Assembly (NCBI RefSeq): GCF_900269665.1
Contig: NZ_LT985361.1
Coordinates: forward strand, 1,688,429-1,752,428
DNA from: Nocardia suismassiliense
GTDB taxonomy: Bacteria > Actinomycetota > Actinomycetes > Mycobacteriales > Mycobacteriaceae
Length of the DNA stretch: 64,000 bases
Direction: 5' to 3'
The notes beneath the pieces are model-generated. The model was not told where the DNA came from, did no database searches, and worked only from the letters and a program-made list of their open reading frames with translations. Positions 16,755 through 25,792 of the stretch are shown here, in pieces (positions within the stretch are counted from its first letter, which is position 1; the number at the start of each line of letters is the position of its first letter). Both the position numbers and the translations under genes were made by a program.

Positions 16755-18068
16755 CCGGTCGGTCGGCTCCGGCGCGACGACTCCGGCATAACGGCAGCAC
16801 ACCAGCACCGCGATCAGCGGAACGGCCAGCGCGGCGGTCAGCGGGATCACCGCGGTGAGCCAGCCGATCACCGCGGGGCCGGCGAGCAGGCCCAGGTAGC
16901 CGATACTGAAAACCCGGGACATGTCGGTCGCGGCCTTGTCGGAGCCGAGATTGCCTGCCGCGGTGAAGATCTGGGGGACGCTGCCGGACAGGCCGAGACC
17001 CATCAGCGCCCAGCCGGACAGGGTCAGCGGGATCCATGGGGAAACCATGATCAGGGCGAGGCCGAGTGCGGAGAGCAGCATGCCGTAGCGGACCACGGCG
17101 ACCCGGCCGAAGACGCCGCTCACCCGATCGGCGGCCAGTCGGCCTGCGGTCATCGTGACGGAGAAGGCGCCGAAGGCCAGGGCCGCGGTGGCCGCGTCGG
17201 CGCCGAGATGTTCGCGGAGTTGCAGCGTGCTCCAGTCGCCGGCCACGCCCTCGGCGAGCAGGACTGAGAATGCGATCACGGCGAGGGCCAGTACTTTTCG
17301 TCTGTGCTCGCGCTGGTCGTGCTCAGCGTCCGACTGGCCGGACTGGGTGTCCTTCGCGACGGGCGGGTCGAGCTCGGCCGTGTGCGGCAAGTAGTCGCCG
17401 ACGGTCTCGTTGAGGATCGGTGAATCGGTAGCGCGTTCCGCCGCCCGTGCCGTATCGGTGTCGCGGAGCAGTCGCGGCAGCACCGCAAGGGTCAGTGCCA
17501 CGCCGCCGATAGCCGCCAACCCCAACGTCATTCGCATGTCCCAACCGGCCCGCAGGGTCGCCGCGCCGAGCAGCGAACCGAGCAACCCGCCACCGGAGAA
17601 CAGTGCATGGAACGCCCCCATGATCGGGCGCCCGTACGCCCGTTCCACGTGCACCGCTTGGGTATTCATCGACACGTCCAGCGCGCCGTTGCCGAAACCG
17701 AAGCAGGCCAACGCGATCGCCAGGCTGATCGGACCGGTCGCAAGTCCCGGCCCGATCACCGCCGCCGACATGATGATCGCGGCGGCGGCAACCAGTGTCC
17801 GGCTACCGAACCGGTCCGCGAGCGGGCCGGTGATGCGCATGCCCACGATGCCGGCCCCGGCCATCAGCAGGATGAACATCCCCAGCGTCGACTTCGCGAC
17901 ACCAGTGCGATCGGTGATCAGTGGAATATGCACGACCCACATGGCCAGCAGGAACCCGTTCAAGCCGAACACCGTGAACACGGCGACGCGGGCCACGCGG
18001 GTCGGTCGATCGGCCGTCGGAGTCAGCACAGTTTCGACGGTACCGATCACAGTGCGGTGTTTGCCCAC
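16743..18068 (-). CDS. MFS transporter
   Basis: This 441-aa inner-membrane protein has about twelve hydrophobic segments and a charged central loop (about 205-255). The family motif between helices 2 and 3 appears as GPLADRFGSRTL, and GNGALDVSMNTQAV resembles YbjJ-type members. Substrate and direction of transport cannot be read from the sequence. The start is GTG 18068. Its end overlaps the LppU-like gene by 12 bp with no room for a terminator between them. The NmrA-like gene lies upstream on the same strand, separated by a hairpin. Confidence 0.85.
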   Translation of the reverse strand: MGKHRTVIGTVETVLTPTADRPTRVARVAVFTVFGLNGFLLAMWVVHIPLITDRTGVAKSTLGMFILLMAGAGIVGMRITGPLADRFGSRTLVAAAAIIMSAAVIGPGLATGPISLAIALACFGFGNGALDVSMNTQAVHVERAYGRPIMGAFHALFSGGGLLGSLLGAATLRAGWDMRMTLGLAAIGGVALTLAVLPRLLRDTDTARAAERATDSPILNETVGDYLPHTAELDPPVAKDTQSGQSDAEHDQREHRRKVLALAVIAFSVLLAEGVAGDWSTLQLREHLGADAATAALAFGAFSVTMTAGRLAADRVSGVFGRVAVVRYGMLLSALGLALIMVSPWIPLTLSGWALMGLGLSGSVPQIFTAAGNLGSDKAATDMSRVFSIGYLGLLAGPAVIGWLTAVIPLTAALAVPLIAVLVCCRYAGVVAPEPTDRLRR

Positions 18069-18143
18069 CCCCTCGGTATCGACAAGAGGCCGTCCCCACC
18101 GCGCGGCATCCGGGGCGAGACATCGTCGGCCCGCCGGTCCGGA

Positions 18144-18171
18144 AACCGGATCGCGACGCTGCGATCCGGTT
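18144..18171 (-). terminator. hairpin terminator after the NmrA-like gene
   Basis: AACCGGATCGC and GCGATCCGGTT are perfect 11-bp arms around a 6-base loop. It lies downstream of the NmrA-like stop in the direction of minus-strand transcription and about 75 bp before the MFS start, so it probably separates the two transcripts. Confidence 0.65.
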
Positions 18172-18214
18172 CCACGGGGTTGTCTGCACAGCCTCTACCT
18201 CTTTCAACCATGCA

Positions 18215-19060
18215 CTAGCCCTGGATGTTCCAGATTCCCGTCGCGGCTGTCTCCCGTGCGTACTCGGTGAAATCCTTGGCCTCCCGGCCCAGAGCGCGGC
18301 GCACACCGTCCGCGGTCTTCGCGTTCCGGCCGTCCAGGATCGTGCCGAACAGGTAGTCGAGCAGGCTCACCGCATCGGCGGGCACCTGGTATTCGGTCAG
18401 GGCCGCAACGAAATCCGTGCGGGAGACCGGGATGAACGCGATCTCGCGCCCGGTCGCCGCGGCGATCTCCGCGACGGCTTCGGCGAAGGTCAGTGCGCGC
18501 GGACCGGTCAGTTCGTAGACCTCGCCCTGATGCCCGTCCTCGGTGAGCGCGCGCACCGCGACCTCGGCGATGTCGTCGGCGTGCACGAACGGTTCCGGCA
18601 CATCGCCATTGGGCATCGCGACCTCCCCGGCCAGGATGTAGTCGTTGAACGCGCCCTCGCTGAAGTTCTGTGCGAAGAAACTGCACCGCACGATGGTCCA
18701 TTCGAGGCCGGATTCCTGCACGATCTCCTCGCACTCCACCGCCTCCGGCTCGCCGCGGCCGGACAGCAGCACGAGCCGGCGCACCCCGCTCTGCACCGCC
18801 GCGGCGGTGAACGCGCGGATCGCGTCGGGCGCGCCGGGCACCGCGAGATCGGGCTGGTAGGCGACGTAGACGGTGTGCACGCCGGCCAGCGCCGCGGGCC
18901 AGGTCGCGCGGTCCTCCCAGCTGAACGGGGTGTCCGCCGAGCGTGAGCCGATCCGGACCGGGTGGCCCGCCTGGGTGAGTCGAGTCGCGACCCGGCTGCC
19001 GGTCTTGCCGGTGCCGCCGGTGACGAGGATGCGGTGCTGGTTTGTGGTGCTGTTTGTCAT
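18215..19060 (-). CDS. NmrA-like NAD(P)-binding protein
   Basis: This 281-aa protein has an N-terminal Rossmann motif ILVTGGTGKTGSRVATRL and is an atypical short-chain dehydrogenase of the NmrA type. Members bind NAD(P) and act as quinone oxidoreductases, isomerases or redox-sensing regulators. PEPFVHADDIAEVAVRAL and YELTGPRALTFAEA are typical of the family. The start is ATG 19060, close to the Rossmann motif; an in-frame ATG at 19096 would add 12 residues. It is divergent from an AraC regulator, which likely controls it. The substrate is not predictable. Confidence 0.87.
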   Translation of the reverse strand: MTNSTTNQHRILVTGGTGKTGSRVATRLTQAGHPVRIGSRSADTPFSWEDRATWPAALAGVHTVYVAYQPDLAVPGAPDAIRAFTAAAVQSGVRRLVLLSGRGEPEAVECEEIVQESGLEWTIVRCSFFAQNFSEGAFNDYILAGEVAMPNGDVPEPFVHADDIAEVAVRALTEDGHQGEVYELTGPRALTFAEAVAEIAAATGREIAFIPVSRTDFVAALTEYQVPADAVSLLDYLFGTILDGRNAKTADGVRRALGREAKDFTEYARETAATGIWNIQG

Positions 19061-19141
19061 GGTTGAAGTACACCGTGCGCAGCCGAGACGAAACATAGTT
19101 CAGCGGCTCACAACCATGCGTCATCGTCTACTCTTGGGGGC

Positions 19142-20095
19142 GTGGATGCGCTTGCCAGTCTGCTCGAAGGCCCACGTGCCCGAGGCGCCTTTCTGATGTG
19201 CTCGTTGCTGAAACCGCCGTGGTCGCTGCGCATTCAGGACGAGGCCCCGCTCGCCGTGGTGTCGATGGTGCGCGGCGATGCCTGGGTCATGCTGGACAAG
19301 CACAAGCCGCGGCAGTTGAGCGAAGGCGATGTCGCGATCTTCCGCGGGCCCGATCACTACACCGTCGCCGACGACCCGGCCACCGAGCCGCAGGTGATCA
19401 TCCATCCGGGCAATGTGACAAAGACGCCCGACGGCGAAATCCTCTGCGAGACATTGAGTCTCGGCGTACGCCAGTGGGGCACCGACGCCGACGGCGCGAC
19501 CATGATCGTCACCGGCACCTACGAGTCGGCGGGCGCGGCCAGCCAGCGCCTGCTGCGCGCGCTGCCGCCGCTCATCGTGCTGCAGCGCGGCGACTTCGAC
19601 ACCCGGCTGCTCGACATCCTGGTCGACGAGGCCGTCAAGGACGAGCCCGCGCAAGGGGCCGTGCTCGACCGGCTGCTGGACATGGTGCTGATCGCCGCGC
19701 TGCGCGCCTGGTTCGCGCGAAACGACGCGCCCGCCTGGTACCACGCCTACAGCGACCCGCTGGTCGGCAAGGCGCTGCGGCTGCTGCAACACAATCCGGC
19801 GCACGGCTGGACCGTGGCCGGCCTGGCCGAGGCGGTCGGGGTGTCCAGGGCCGCGCTGGCCCGCCGCTTCACCGACCTGGTCGGCGAGCCACCCATGTCT
19901 TTCCTCACCGAATGGCGGCTCGCGCTGGCCGCCGACCTGCTCGCCGAATCCGACGCCACCATCGAAGCCATTGCCCGCCAGGTCGGTTACGGCAGCGCCT
20001 TCGCCCTGAGCACCGCCTTCAAACGCCAGTTCGGCGTCAGCCCGCGCGACCACCGGCAGGGCGCCGCCCCGGCTGAGCTATCGTCGGCCGGGTGA
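19142..20095 (+). CDS. AraC family transcriptional regulator
   Basis: This 317-aa regulator has an N-terminal cupin-type sensor domain (about residues 15-180, Cupin_6 type) and two C-terminal helix-turn-helix motifs: WTVAGLAEAVGVSRAALARRF and ATIEAIARQVGYGSAFALSTAF. The closing FGVSPRDHR is a family hallmark. The start is GTG 19142. It is divergent from the NmrA-like oxidoreductase across 81 bp, a common regulator-target arrangement. The ligand may be an electrophile or small aromatic, but this is a guess. Its stop overlaps the thioesterase start (GTGA). Confidence 0.9.
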   Translation: MDALASLLEGPRARGAFLMCSLLKPPWSLRIQDEAPLAVVSMVRGDAWVMLDKHKPRQLSEGDVAIFRGPDHYTVADDPATEPQVIIHPGNVTKTPDGEILCETLSLGVRQWGTDADGATMIVTGTYESAGAASQRLLRALPPLIVLQRGDFDTRLLDILVDEAVKDEPAQGAVLDRLLDMVLIAALRAWFARNDAPAWYHAYSDPLVGKALRLLQHNPAHGWTVAGLAEAVGVSRAALARRFTDLVGEPPMSFLTEWRLALAADLLAESDATIEAIARQVGYGSAFALSTAFKRQFGVSPRDHRQGAAPAELSSAG

Positions 20096-20517
20096 CGCAG
20101 CAGTATCCGGTCCTCTGGCCGATGCCGACCCGCTGGGCGGACAACGACCACTACGGCCACGTGAACAACGTGACGTACTACTCGTACTTCGACACCGCGG
20201 TCAACGCGTGGCTGATGCACGCCACCGGCACCGACATCCGCGAGCTGCCCGCCCTCGGCGTCGTCGCGCAGACCTCCTGCCAATACGTCGGCTCCCTGAG
20301 TTTCCCGGACCAGCTGCAGATCGGCCTGCGCATCTCCCGCCTCGGCCGCTCCAGCATCACCTACGACCTGGCCATCTTCCGCGAGGTCGACAACGACCTC
20401 GAACTAGCCGCCACCGGCACCTTCGTCCACGTCTACGTAGACGCCGAAACCCGCAAACCCGTAGAGATCCCCGCCGTAATCCGCACCGCCGCCACCACCC
20501 TCGTCACCGACGCCTAA
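20092..20517 (+). CDS. hotdog-fold acyl-CoA thioesterase
   Basis: This 141-aa protein is a 4HBT-type thioesterase that hydrolyses acyl-CoA thioesters. The active-site signature RWADNDHYGHVNNVTYYSYFD is clear, with the catalytic acidic residue in ADND. The length is typical of a single hotdog domain, which forms tetramers. The GTG start overlaps the AraC stop by 4 bp, so translation is coupled. The preferred acyl group is unknown. A large inverted repeat follows. Confidence 0.9.
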   Translation: MTQQYPVLWPMPTRWADNDHYGHVNNVTYYSYFDTAVNAWLMHATGTDIRELPALGVVAQTSCQYVGSLSFPDQLQIGLRISRLGRSSITYDLAIFREVDNDLELAATGTFVHVYVDAETRKPVEIPAVIRTAATTLVTDA

Positions 20518-20524
20518 CCCCCGA

Positions 20525-20598
20525 GCCGCACACTTTCTGATTTCCCGCACACGAAATCGCATGCGATTCGATATGCGGGAAATCAGAAGGTGTGCGGC
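20525..20598. terminator. 74-bp near-perfect inverted repeat between convergent genes
   Basis: Arms of 25 bp (20525-20549 and 20574-20598) match with one G:T-type mismatch. The 24-bp centre holds a concentric palindrome AATCGCATGCGATT (20555-20568). The right arm touches the stop codon of bkdC. A bidirectional terminator is the simplest reading, though its length and high symmetry are unusual. Confidence 0.8.
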
Positions 20599-22112
20599 TA
20601 GATCCGGCTCAGCAGGGTGAGCGGATCCTCGAGCAGGCTCGCGACGGTGGCGAGGAAGCGGGAGGCGAGTTCGCCGTCGATCATGCGGTGATCGAAGCTG
20701 ATGCCGAGGGTGGTGACCGAGCGGATCGCGAGTTCGTCGCGGAACACCCACGGCCGCTTGCGGATCGAGCCCAGGCACAGGATGGCCGCCTCGCCGGGGT
20801 TGACCAGCGGCACGCCGGTGTCCACGCCGAACACTCCCACATTGGTGATGGTGAAGGTGCCGCCGCGCAGGTCGGCCGGGCTCGCGCCGCCCGATCGCGC
20901 GGTCTCGGCCAGCCAGCCGATCTCCCGGGTGAGGTCGCGCAGGCTCAGCGAGTGCGCGTCCTTGATGTTGGGCACCAGCAGGCCGCGCTCGGTGGCCACC
21001 GCTAACCCGAGGTTCACGTAGTGCTTGGTGACGATCTCCTGATTCGCCTCGTCCCAGTAGGTGTTGATGCCGGGGAACTCCCGCAAGGCGGCCAGCGCCG
21101 ATTTCGCGACCAGCGCGAGCGGGGTAAGCGTCAGCCCGGCAAAGGCTTTGGTGCTGCGCAGGTGGTCGATCAGCTCCATCGAGGCGGTGCAGTCGAGGGT
21201 GACGAAGGTGCTCGCCTGCGGGATGGTGCGGGCACTCGTCACCATGGCCGCCGCCGTGCGCTTGCGGACGCCGCTGATCGGTGTGCGAACCTCACGGGCC
21301 GGCTCGCCGTTATCGGTGGCGGCAGCCGGCTGCGGTGGACGCGCCGATGTGCGCGGTTGCGATACCGGGACCGCACCGCGTACGTCCTCGACGGTGACCG
21401 CACCGCCGGGCCCGGAGCCCGCGACGAACCACAGATCGATACCCAATTCGCGCGCCAGCTTGCGGGCGGCAGGCGTGGCAGCGGCCCTTGTGGTGGTCAG
21501 TTGCGGCCTGGTGCCGTCCGATAAGGCCTCTGCGGCATCGTCTTCGGAGTCCCGCGCATCATCGGTCGTGGTATCCCGCGATTGCGCGTCAACCGATTCG
21601 GTCGAATCTGCTGGCGCGTCAACGGATTCGCCCTCCGGCGCAACCTCTTGCCGATTCTCCGCTGGCGCACCGTTCGGACCTTGCCGCGAATCCGCCTCTG
21701 GGACAGCGGCAACGGGCCGACGGCGCCTCGACACCGCTTCACCCTCCGGCCCATAACCCACCAGCACCGCCGTCCGGCCCGCACCGGGTGCGTCGCTCGA
21801 CACCTCGGCACCGTTCGCGCCTGCCTGCTCCGGCGCGGCGTCCGCCTCGTCGTTCTGCACGCGGATCAACGGCGCCCCGACGAGCACCGTCTCCCCCGGT
21901 TGCGCGAGCAACTCCACCACCCGCCCGGCGAACGGCGACGGCAGCGCGACCACCGCCTTCGCCGTCTCCACCTCGGCGATGGTCTGATTCAGTTCCACCG
22001 CGTCGCCGACCTCGACCGACCAGGACACCAATTCGGCGTCGGCCAGCCCTTCGCCTAGGTCGGGGAGCCGGAATTCCAGGACGTTGCCCGGCTGGCTGTC
22101 GCGATCTTCCAC
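20598..22112 (-). CDS. bkdC: branched-chain 2-oxo acid dehydrogenase E2, dihydrolipoamide acyltransferase
   Basis: This E2 core (about 504 aa) transfers the acyl group from E1 to CoA, giving isobutyryl-CoA and its homologues. It has one lipoyl domain at about residues 10-85, with the lipoylated Lys in VETAKAV. An acidic Ser/Asp/Glu-rich linker follows (about 95-205). Then comes an E3-binding domain (TPAARKLARELGI...GPGGAVTVEDV). The catalytic domain carries the active-site His in SFDHRMIDG near the C-terminus. The start is probably GTG 22112 with AAAGG 9 bp upstream; GTG 22118 is an alternative. It is the last gene of the bkdABC operon. No E3 gene is in the window. Confidence 0.94.
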   Translation of the reverse strand: MEDRDSQPGNVLEFRLPDLGEGLADAELVSWSVEVGDAVELNQTIAEVETAKAVVALPSPFAGRVVELLAQPGETVLVGAPLIRVQNDEADAAPEQAGANGAEVSSDAPGAGRTAVLVGYGPEGEAVSRRRRPVAAVPEADSRQGPNGAPAENRQEVAPEGESVDAPADSTESVDAQSRDTTTDDARDSEDDAAEALSDGTRPQLTTTRAAATPAARKLARELGIDLWFVAGSGPGGAVTVEDVRGAVPVSQPRTSARPPQPAAATDNGEPAREVRTPISGVRKRTAAAMVTSARTIPQASTFVTLDCTASMELIDHLRSTKAFAGLTLTPLALVAKSALAALREFPGINTYWDEANQEIVTKHYVNLGLAVATERGLLVPNIKDAHSLSLRDLTREIGWLAETARSGGASPADLRGGTFTITNVGVFGVDTGVPLVNPGEAAILCLGSIRKRPWVFRDELAIRSVTTLGISFDHRMIDGELASRFLATVASLLEDPLTLLSRI

Positions 22113-22143
22113 GTGCACACCTTTCACTACGGGTGGACCGGCG

Positions 22144-23127
22144 TCAGGCGGCGAGGGTTCGATCGACCGCGGCGAGGATGCGGTCCGGGTCGGGCAGGTG
22201 GAACTTTTCGAGCTTGGCCGGGGGATACGGAATGTCGAACCCGCCGACGCGCAACACCGGCGCCTCCAAGTGGTAGAAGCAGCGTTCGGTGATCCGCGCG
22301 GCGATCTCCGCGCCGAGCCCGGCGAAAACGGGGGCCTCATGGGTGATGACCAGCCTGCCGGTCTTGGTCACCGACTCCTCGATGGTGTCGAAATCGATCG
22401 GCGAGAGACTACGCAGATCGATCACCTCCAGCGAATGTCCCTCTTCACCAGCGATTTTCGCGGCGGACAGCGCGGTGGCCACGGTGCCGCCGTAGGCGAC
22501 GACGGTGGCGTCGGTGCCGGTGGCGCACACCCTGGCGCGGTCGGCCGGCAGCGCACCGTCGCGGTCGAGTGCGAGGAAGTCGACGTCGGCCTTGTCCCAG
22601 TAGCGCCGCTTGGGTTCGAAGAAGATCACCGGGTCGTCCAGCGCGATCGCTTGGCGGATCATCAGATACGCGTCGGCGGGGTTGCTCGGCGTCATCACCC
22701 GCAGCCCCGCGGTGTGCGCGAAATAGGCTTCCGGTGATTCCGAATGATGCTCCACCGAACCGATGCCGCCGCCGAACGGAATGCGAATCGTGATGGGCGC
22801 GTGCACCTTTCCCTGCGTCCGGTAGTGGATCTTGGCCACGTGCGAGACGATCTGGTCGAAGGCGGGGTAGACGAACCCGTCGAACTGGATTTCACACACC
22901 GGCCGGTAGCCGCGCAGCGCCATGCCGAAAGCCGTTCCCACGATGCCGGATTCGGCCAGCGGCGTGTCGATGACCCGGTTGTTGCCGAAGTCCTTCTGTA
23001 AGGCGTCGGTCACCCGGAAGACGCCGCCGAGGCGGCCGATGTCCTCGCCCATGAGCACGACCTTGGGGTCGTCCTCCAGTGCGCGACGCAGTCCGGTGTT
23101 CAGCGCGCCTGCGAAAGTAGTGATCAC
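22144..23127 (-). CDS. bkdB: branched-chain 2-oxo acid dehydrogenase E1 beta
   Basis: This 327-aa subunit forms the thiamine-diphosphate heterotetramer with BkdA and decarboxylates the 2-oxo acids from valine, leucine and isoleucine. Family signatures are LMGEDIGRLGGVFRVTDALQ, DTPLAESGIVGTAFGMAL, EIQFDGFVYPAFDQIVSH and FEPKRRYW. GTG 23127 overlaps the bkdA stop (GTGA) and has AAGGAG about 7 bp upstream, so translation is coupled. bkdC follows on the same strand. Confidence 0.95.
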   Translation of the reverse strand: MITTFAGALNTGLRRALEDDPKVVLMGEDIGRLGGVFRVTDALQKDFGNNRVIDTPLAESGIVGTAFGMALRGYRPVCEIQFDGFVYPAFDQIVSHVAKIHYRTQGKVHAPITIRIPFGGGIGSVEHHSESPEAYFAHTAGLRVMTPSNPADAYLMIRQAIALDDPVIFFEPKRRYWDKADVDFLALDRDGALPADRARVCATGTDATVVAYGGTVATALSAAKIAGEEGHSLEVIDLRSLSPIDFDTIEESVTKTGRLVITHEAPVFAGLGAEIAARITERCFYHLEAPVLRVGGFDIPYPPAKLEKFHLPDPDRILAAVDRTLAA

Positions 23128-24236
23128 GAAGGGACTCCTTCCGGTCTCGCGGCAGCCTCGCTGGGATCGCCAGCCAAGTACTGCGCGTACTCCCGTCGCT
23201 CCTCGGTGATGAGCGCATGCGGGGTGGCATAGACATGCTCGAACAGGTCCATCGGCCCGGGGTTCGGCATCTCGATGGTGGAGGTGCGCACCTGCCGGGC
23301 GACCTCGTCGGCGCGCTCGGCGACCTCGCGCTGGAACGGGTAGTCGAACAGCGACTCGCGCTCCAGCAGCCTGCGTAGCCGGTCGATCGGATCGCGGCGG
23401 GCCCACTGCTCGGTCTCCGCGGACGAGCGGTAGCGGGTGGGGTCGTCGGCGGTGGTGTGCGGGCCCATGCGGTAGGTGAGCGCCTCGATGAAGGACGGGC
23501 CGCCGCCGGAGCGGGCGCGCGCCACGGCCTGCCGCGTCACGGCCAGCACCGCGAGCACGTCGTTGCCGTCGACCTGCACGCCGGGGATGCCGTAACCGTA
23601 GGACCGCCGCACGATCGGCGTCTGACTCTGCACCCGGACCGGCTCGCTGATCGCCCAGTGATTGTTCTGGCACAGGAACACCACCGGCGCGCTCCAGCTC
23701 GCGGCGAAACCGAGCGCCTCGGCGATGTCGCCCTGGCTGCTCGCGCCGTCGCCGAAGTAGGCGATGGTCGCGATCTCGGCGCCGTCCAGGTGCGCGGCGT
23801 AGGCATAACCGGTGGCGTGCAAGCCCTGCGAGCCGACGATGATGTTCGGGTTGGTCATGTTGACCGCGTTCGGATCCCAGCAGGAGTGCGCGACGCCGCG
23901 CCACAACCGGGTGATCTCGGTGGGGTGCACGCCGCGGCAGTAGGCGACGGCGGCCTCGCGGTAACTACAGAACACGTAGTCGTCCGGGTGCAGGGCGTGC
24001 GCGGAACCGACCTGAGTGGCCTCTTGGCCGAGCAGCGGAGCCCATAGGCCGAGCTGACCCTGCCGCTGCAAGGCGGTCGCCTCGGTGTCGATGCGGCGGG
24101 TGACCACCATGTCCTGATAGAGCGCACGTAGCTGTTCGGGCCCGACGTCGGCGACCAGTGCCGCGTGCTCTCGATCGAGCACACGGCGACCGTCGGGCTG
24201 GACCAATTGAACCGGGTACTCGATCTTGTCTGGCAT
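23124..24236 (-). CDS. bkdA: branched-chain 2-oxo acid dehydrogenase E1 alpha
   Basis: This 370-aa E1 alpha subunit has the thiamine-diphosphate motif beginning YFGDGASSQGD and ending in CQNNHWAI. SYGYGIPGVQVDGND and YRMGPHTTADDPTRYR are typical of the branched-chain E1 alpha group. It is the first gene of the operon and is divergent from an Lrp/AsnC regulator across 134 bp, which matches the known control of bkd genes by Lrp-type regulators in other bacteria. Confidence 0.95.
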   Translation of the reverse strand: MPDKIEYPVQLVQPDGRRVLDREHAALVADVGPEQLRALYQDMVVTRRIDTEATALQRQGQLGLWAPLLGQEATQVGSAHALHPDDYVFCSYREAAVAYCRGVHPTEITRLWRGVAHSCWDPNAVNMTNPNIIVGSQGLHATGYAYAAHLDGAEIATIAYFGDGASSQGDIAEALGFAASWSAPVVFLCQNNHWAISEPVRVQSQTPIVRRSYGYGIPGVQVDGNDVLAVLAVTRQAVARARSGGGPSFIEALTYRMGPHTTADDPTRYRSSAETEQWARRDPIDRLRRLLERESLFDYPFQREVAERADEVARQVRTSTIEMPNPGPMDLFEHVYATPHALITEERREYAQYLAGDPSEAAARPEGVPS

Positions 24237-24286
24237 CGTGACCGCCTCCTCATCAGGCAGGTGTGCTCTACCTCACAGCATCCACG

Positions 24287-24332
24287 ATAATGCGATGTGC
24301 GCAAGTGATCGACACGCGAATACGCATAATGC
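24287..24332. promoter_or_regulatory. ATAATGC direct repeats in the bkdA-Lrp intergenic region
   Basis: Two copies of ATAATGC (24287-24293 and 24326-24332) are spaced 39 bp apart in the divergent region, and the second sits in GCATAATGC, a small palindrome. Lrp-type octamers often bind several spaced AT-rich sites. Chance cannot be excluded. Confidence 0.3.
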
Positions 24333-24370
24333 TCAATTCTTACCGGCGCGCCGATGTCATACTGCGTCGT

Positions 24371-24862
24371 ATGACCAGAGAAAACGTCGACGTGACCTTG
24401 GACGCCACCGACGCCAGACTCTTGCTGGAACTGGTCGCCAACCCGAGAGCCACCGGCGTCGAACTGGCCGCGCGGCTCGGACTGTCACGCAATACCGTGC
24501 AGGCGCGGTTGTCGCGCTGGGAGGCGGGCGGGGTGCTCGGCAGTTTCGAGCGCCGGGTGCAGCCGCGCGCACTGGGCTATCCGCTGGCCGCGTTCGTCGC
24601 GGTGGTCGTCGATCAGCACCAATTGGACTCCGTCGTAGACGAACTCGCCGAGGTGCCCGAGGTGACCGAGGTGTGCGGCATGACCGGGCTCACCGATCTG
24701 ACGGTGCGGGTGGTCGCCAGGGACGCCGACGACCTGTACCGAATCGCCGGTCAGATATTGAAGATTCCCGGCGTGGAGCGCACCAATATGGCGTTGGTGA
24801 TGCGGGAGCTGGTCGGCCCGCGCACCGCGCCGCTGCTGCATCGACTATCGCGGGGCAACTAA
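24371..24862 (+). CDS. Lrp/AsnC family regulator, likely of bkdABC
   Basis: This 163-aa regulator has an N-terminal helix-turn-helix (TGVELAARLGLSRNTVQARLSRWEAGGVL) and a C-terminal RAM-type ligand domain (VTEVCGMTGLTDLTVRVVARD). Lrp proteins bind branched-chain amino acids, and family members control bkd operons in other bacteria. ATG 24371 is preferred because it lies just before the conserved DATDARLLLELVANPRA segment. The divergent position to bkdA supports local control. The SDR gene follows after 39 bp. Confidence 0.9.
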   Translation: MTRENVDVTLDATDARLLLELVANPRATGVELAARLGLSRNTVQARLSRWEAGGVLGSFERRVQPRALGYPLAAFVAVVVDQHQLDSVVDELAEVPEVTEVCGMTGLTDLTVRVVARDADDLYRIAGQILKIPGVERTNMALVMRELVGPRTAPLLHRLSRGN

Positions 24863-24901
24863 CCGCACGCGAGCCGGTGTGACCCCCGCTAGGGTGCGGG
24901 A

Positions 24902-25708
24902 ATGGAGATTTCGGGCAAGGTTGCGATAGTCACGGGGGCCGGCGCGGGAATCGGTGCGGCCTTGGCACGCAGGCTGGTTGCCGACGGAGCGCGTGTGGTG
25001 CTCGCCGACCTCGATGCCGACTCGGTGACCCAGGTTGCCGAGTCCCTCGGTGCCGCTGCGGTCGCGGTCGGCGGGGACGTCGCCGACGACCAGGTGATCC
25101 GCGGACTGATCGATCGCGCCGAGGCCGAATTCGGCCCAGTGGACCTCTATTTCGCGAATGCGGGCATCGCCGGTGGTGCGGGGCTGGACAGCACCGACGC
25201 CCAGTGGTCGGCGGCGCTGGAGGTCAATGTGCTCGCCCATGTCCGCGCCGCTCGACTGCTGGTACCCGGCTGGCTGGCGCGCGGCACCGGCTACTTCGTG
25301 TCCACCGCGTCGGCAGCGGGCCTGCTCACCCAACTCGGCTCCGCGCCCTACTCGGTGTCCAAGCACGCCGCCGTCGGATTCGCCGAGTGGCTCTCGGTCA
25401 CCTACGGCGACAAGGGCATTCGAGTCAGCTGCGTCTGCCCGATGGGCGTGGACACCCAACTCCTGCACACCGGCTTCGTCCCCGGGGAGCACGCTGCGGA
25501 CGCCGAACTCGCCGTGAAAGCCGTGAAAACCGCTGGGGCAGTGCTCTCCCCGGACCAGGTCGCCGAAATCATCGTCACCGGCGTCGCGGCCGAGCACTTC
25601 CTCATCCTGCCGCACCCCGAGGTACTGAAGATGTACCGCCACAAGGGCACCGACTACGACCGCTGGCTGGACGGCATGCGCCGCTTCCAAGCCGCCCTGC
25701 AAGGCTGA
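24902..25708 (+). CDS. short-chain dehydrogenase/reductase
   Basis: This 268-aa classical SDR has the cofactor motif TGAGAGIGAALARRL, the structural NAG (FANAGIAGG), and the catalytic Ser, Tyr and Lys in STASAAG and YSVSKHA. The acidic LADLDAD after the second strand suggests NAD rather than NADP. The substrate is unknown. It follows the Lrp gene by 39 bp on the same strand and could be co-transcribed with it. Confidence 0.9.
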   Translation: MEISGKVAIVTGAGAGIGAALARRLVADGARVVLADLDADSVTQVAESLGAAAVAVGGDVADDQVIRGLIDRAEAEFGPVDLYFANAGIAGGAGLDSTDAQWSAALEVNVLAHVRAARLLVPGWLARGTGYFVSTASAAGLLTQLGSAPYSVSKHAAVGFAEWLSVTYGDKGIRVSCVCPMGVDTQLLHTGFVPGEHAADAELAVKAVKTAGAVLSPDQVAEIIVTGVAAEHFLILPHPEVLKMYRHKGTDYDRWLDGMRRFQAALQG

Positions 25709-25792
25709 GCCGCCCGAGCGTTCAGGTGTGATGTCACGCGGGGGAAACATTGCGGGCGCTCGACGTAAAGAAGACCGGCTAGTTCTATAGGT

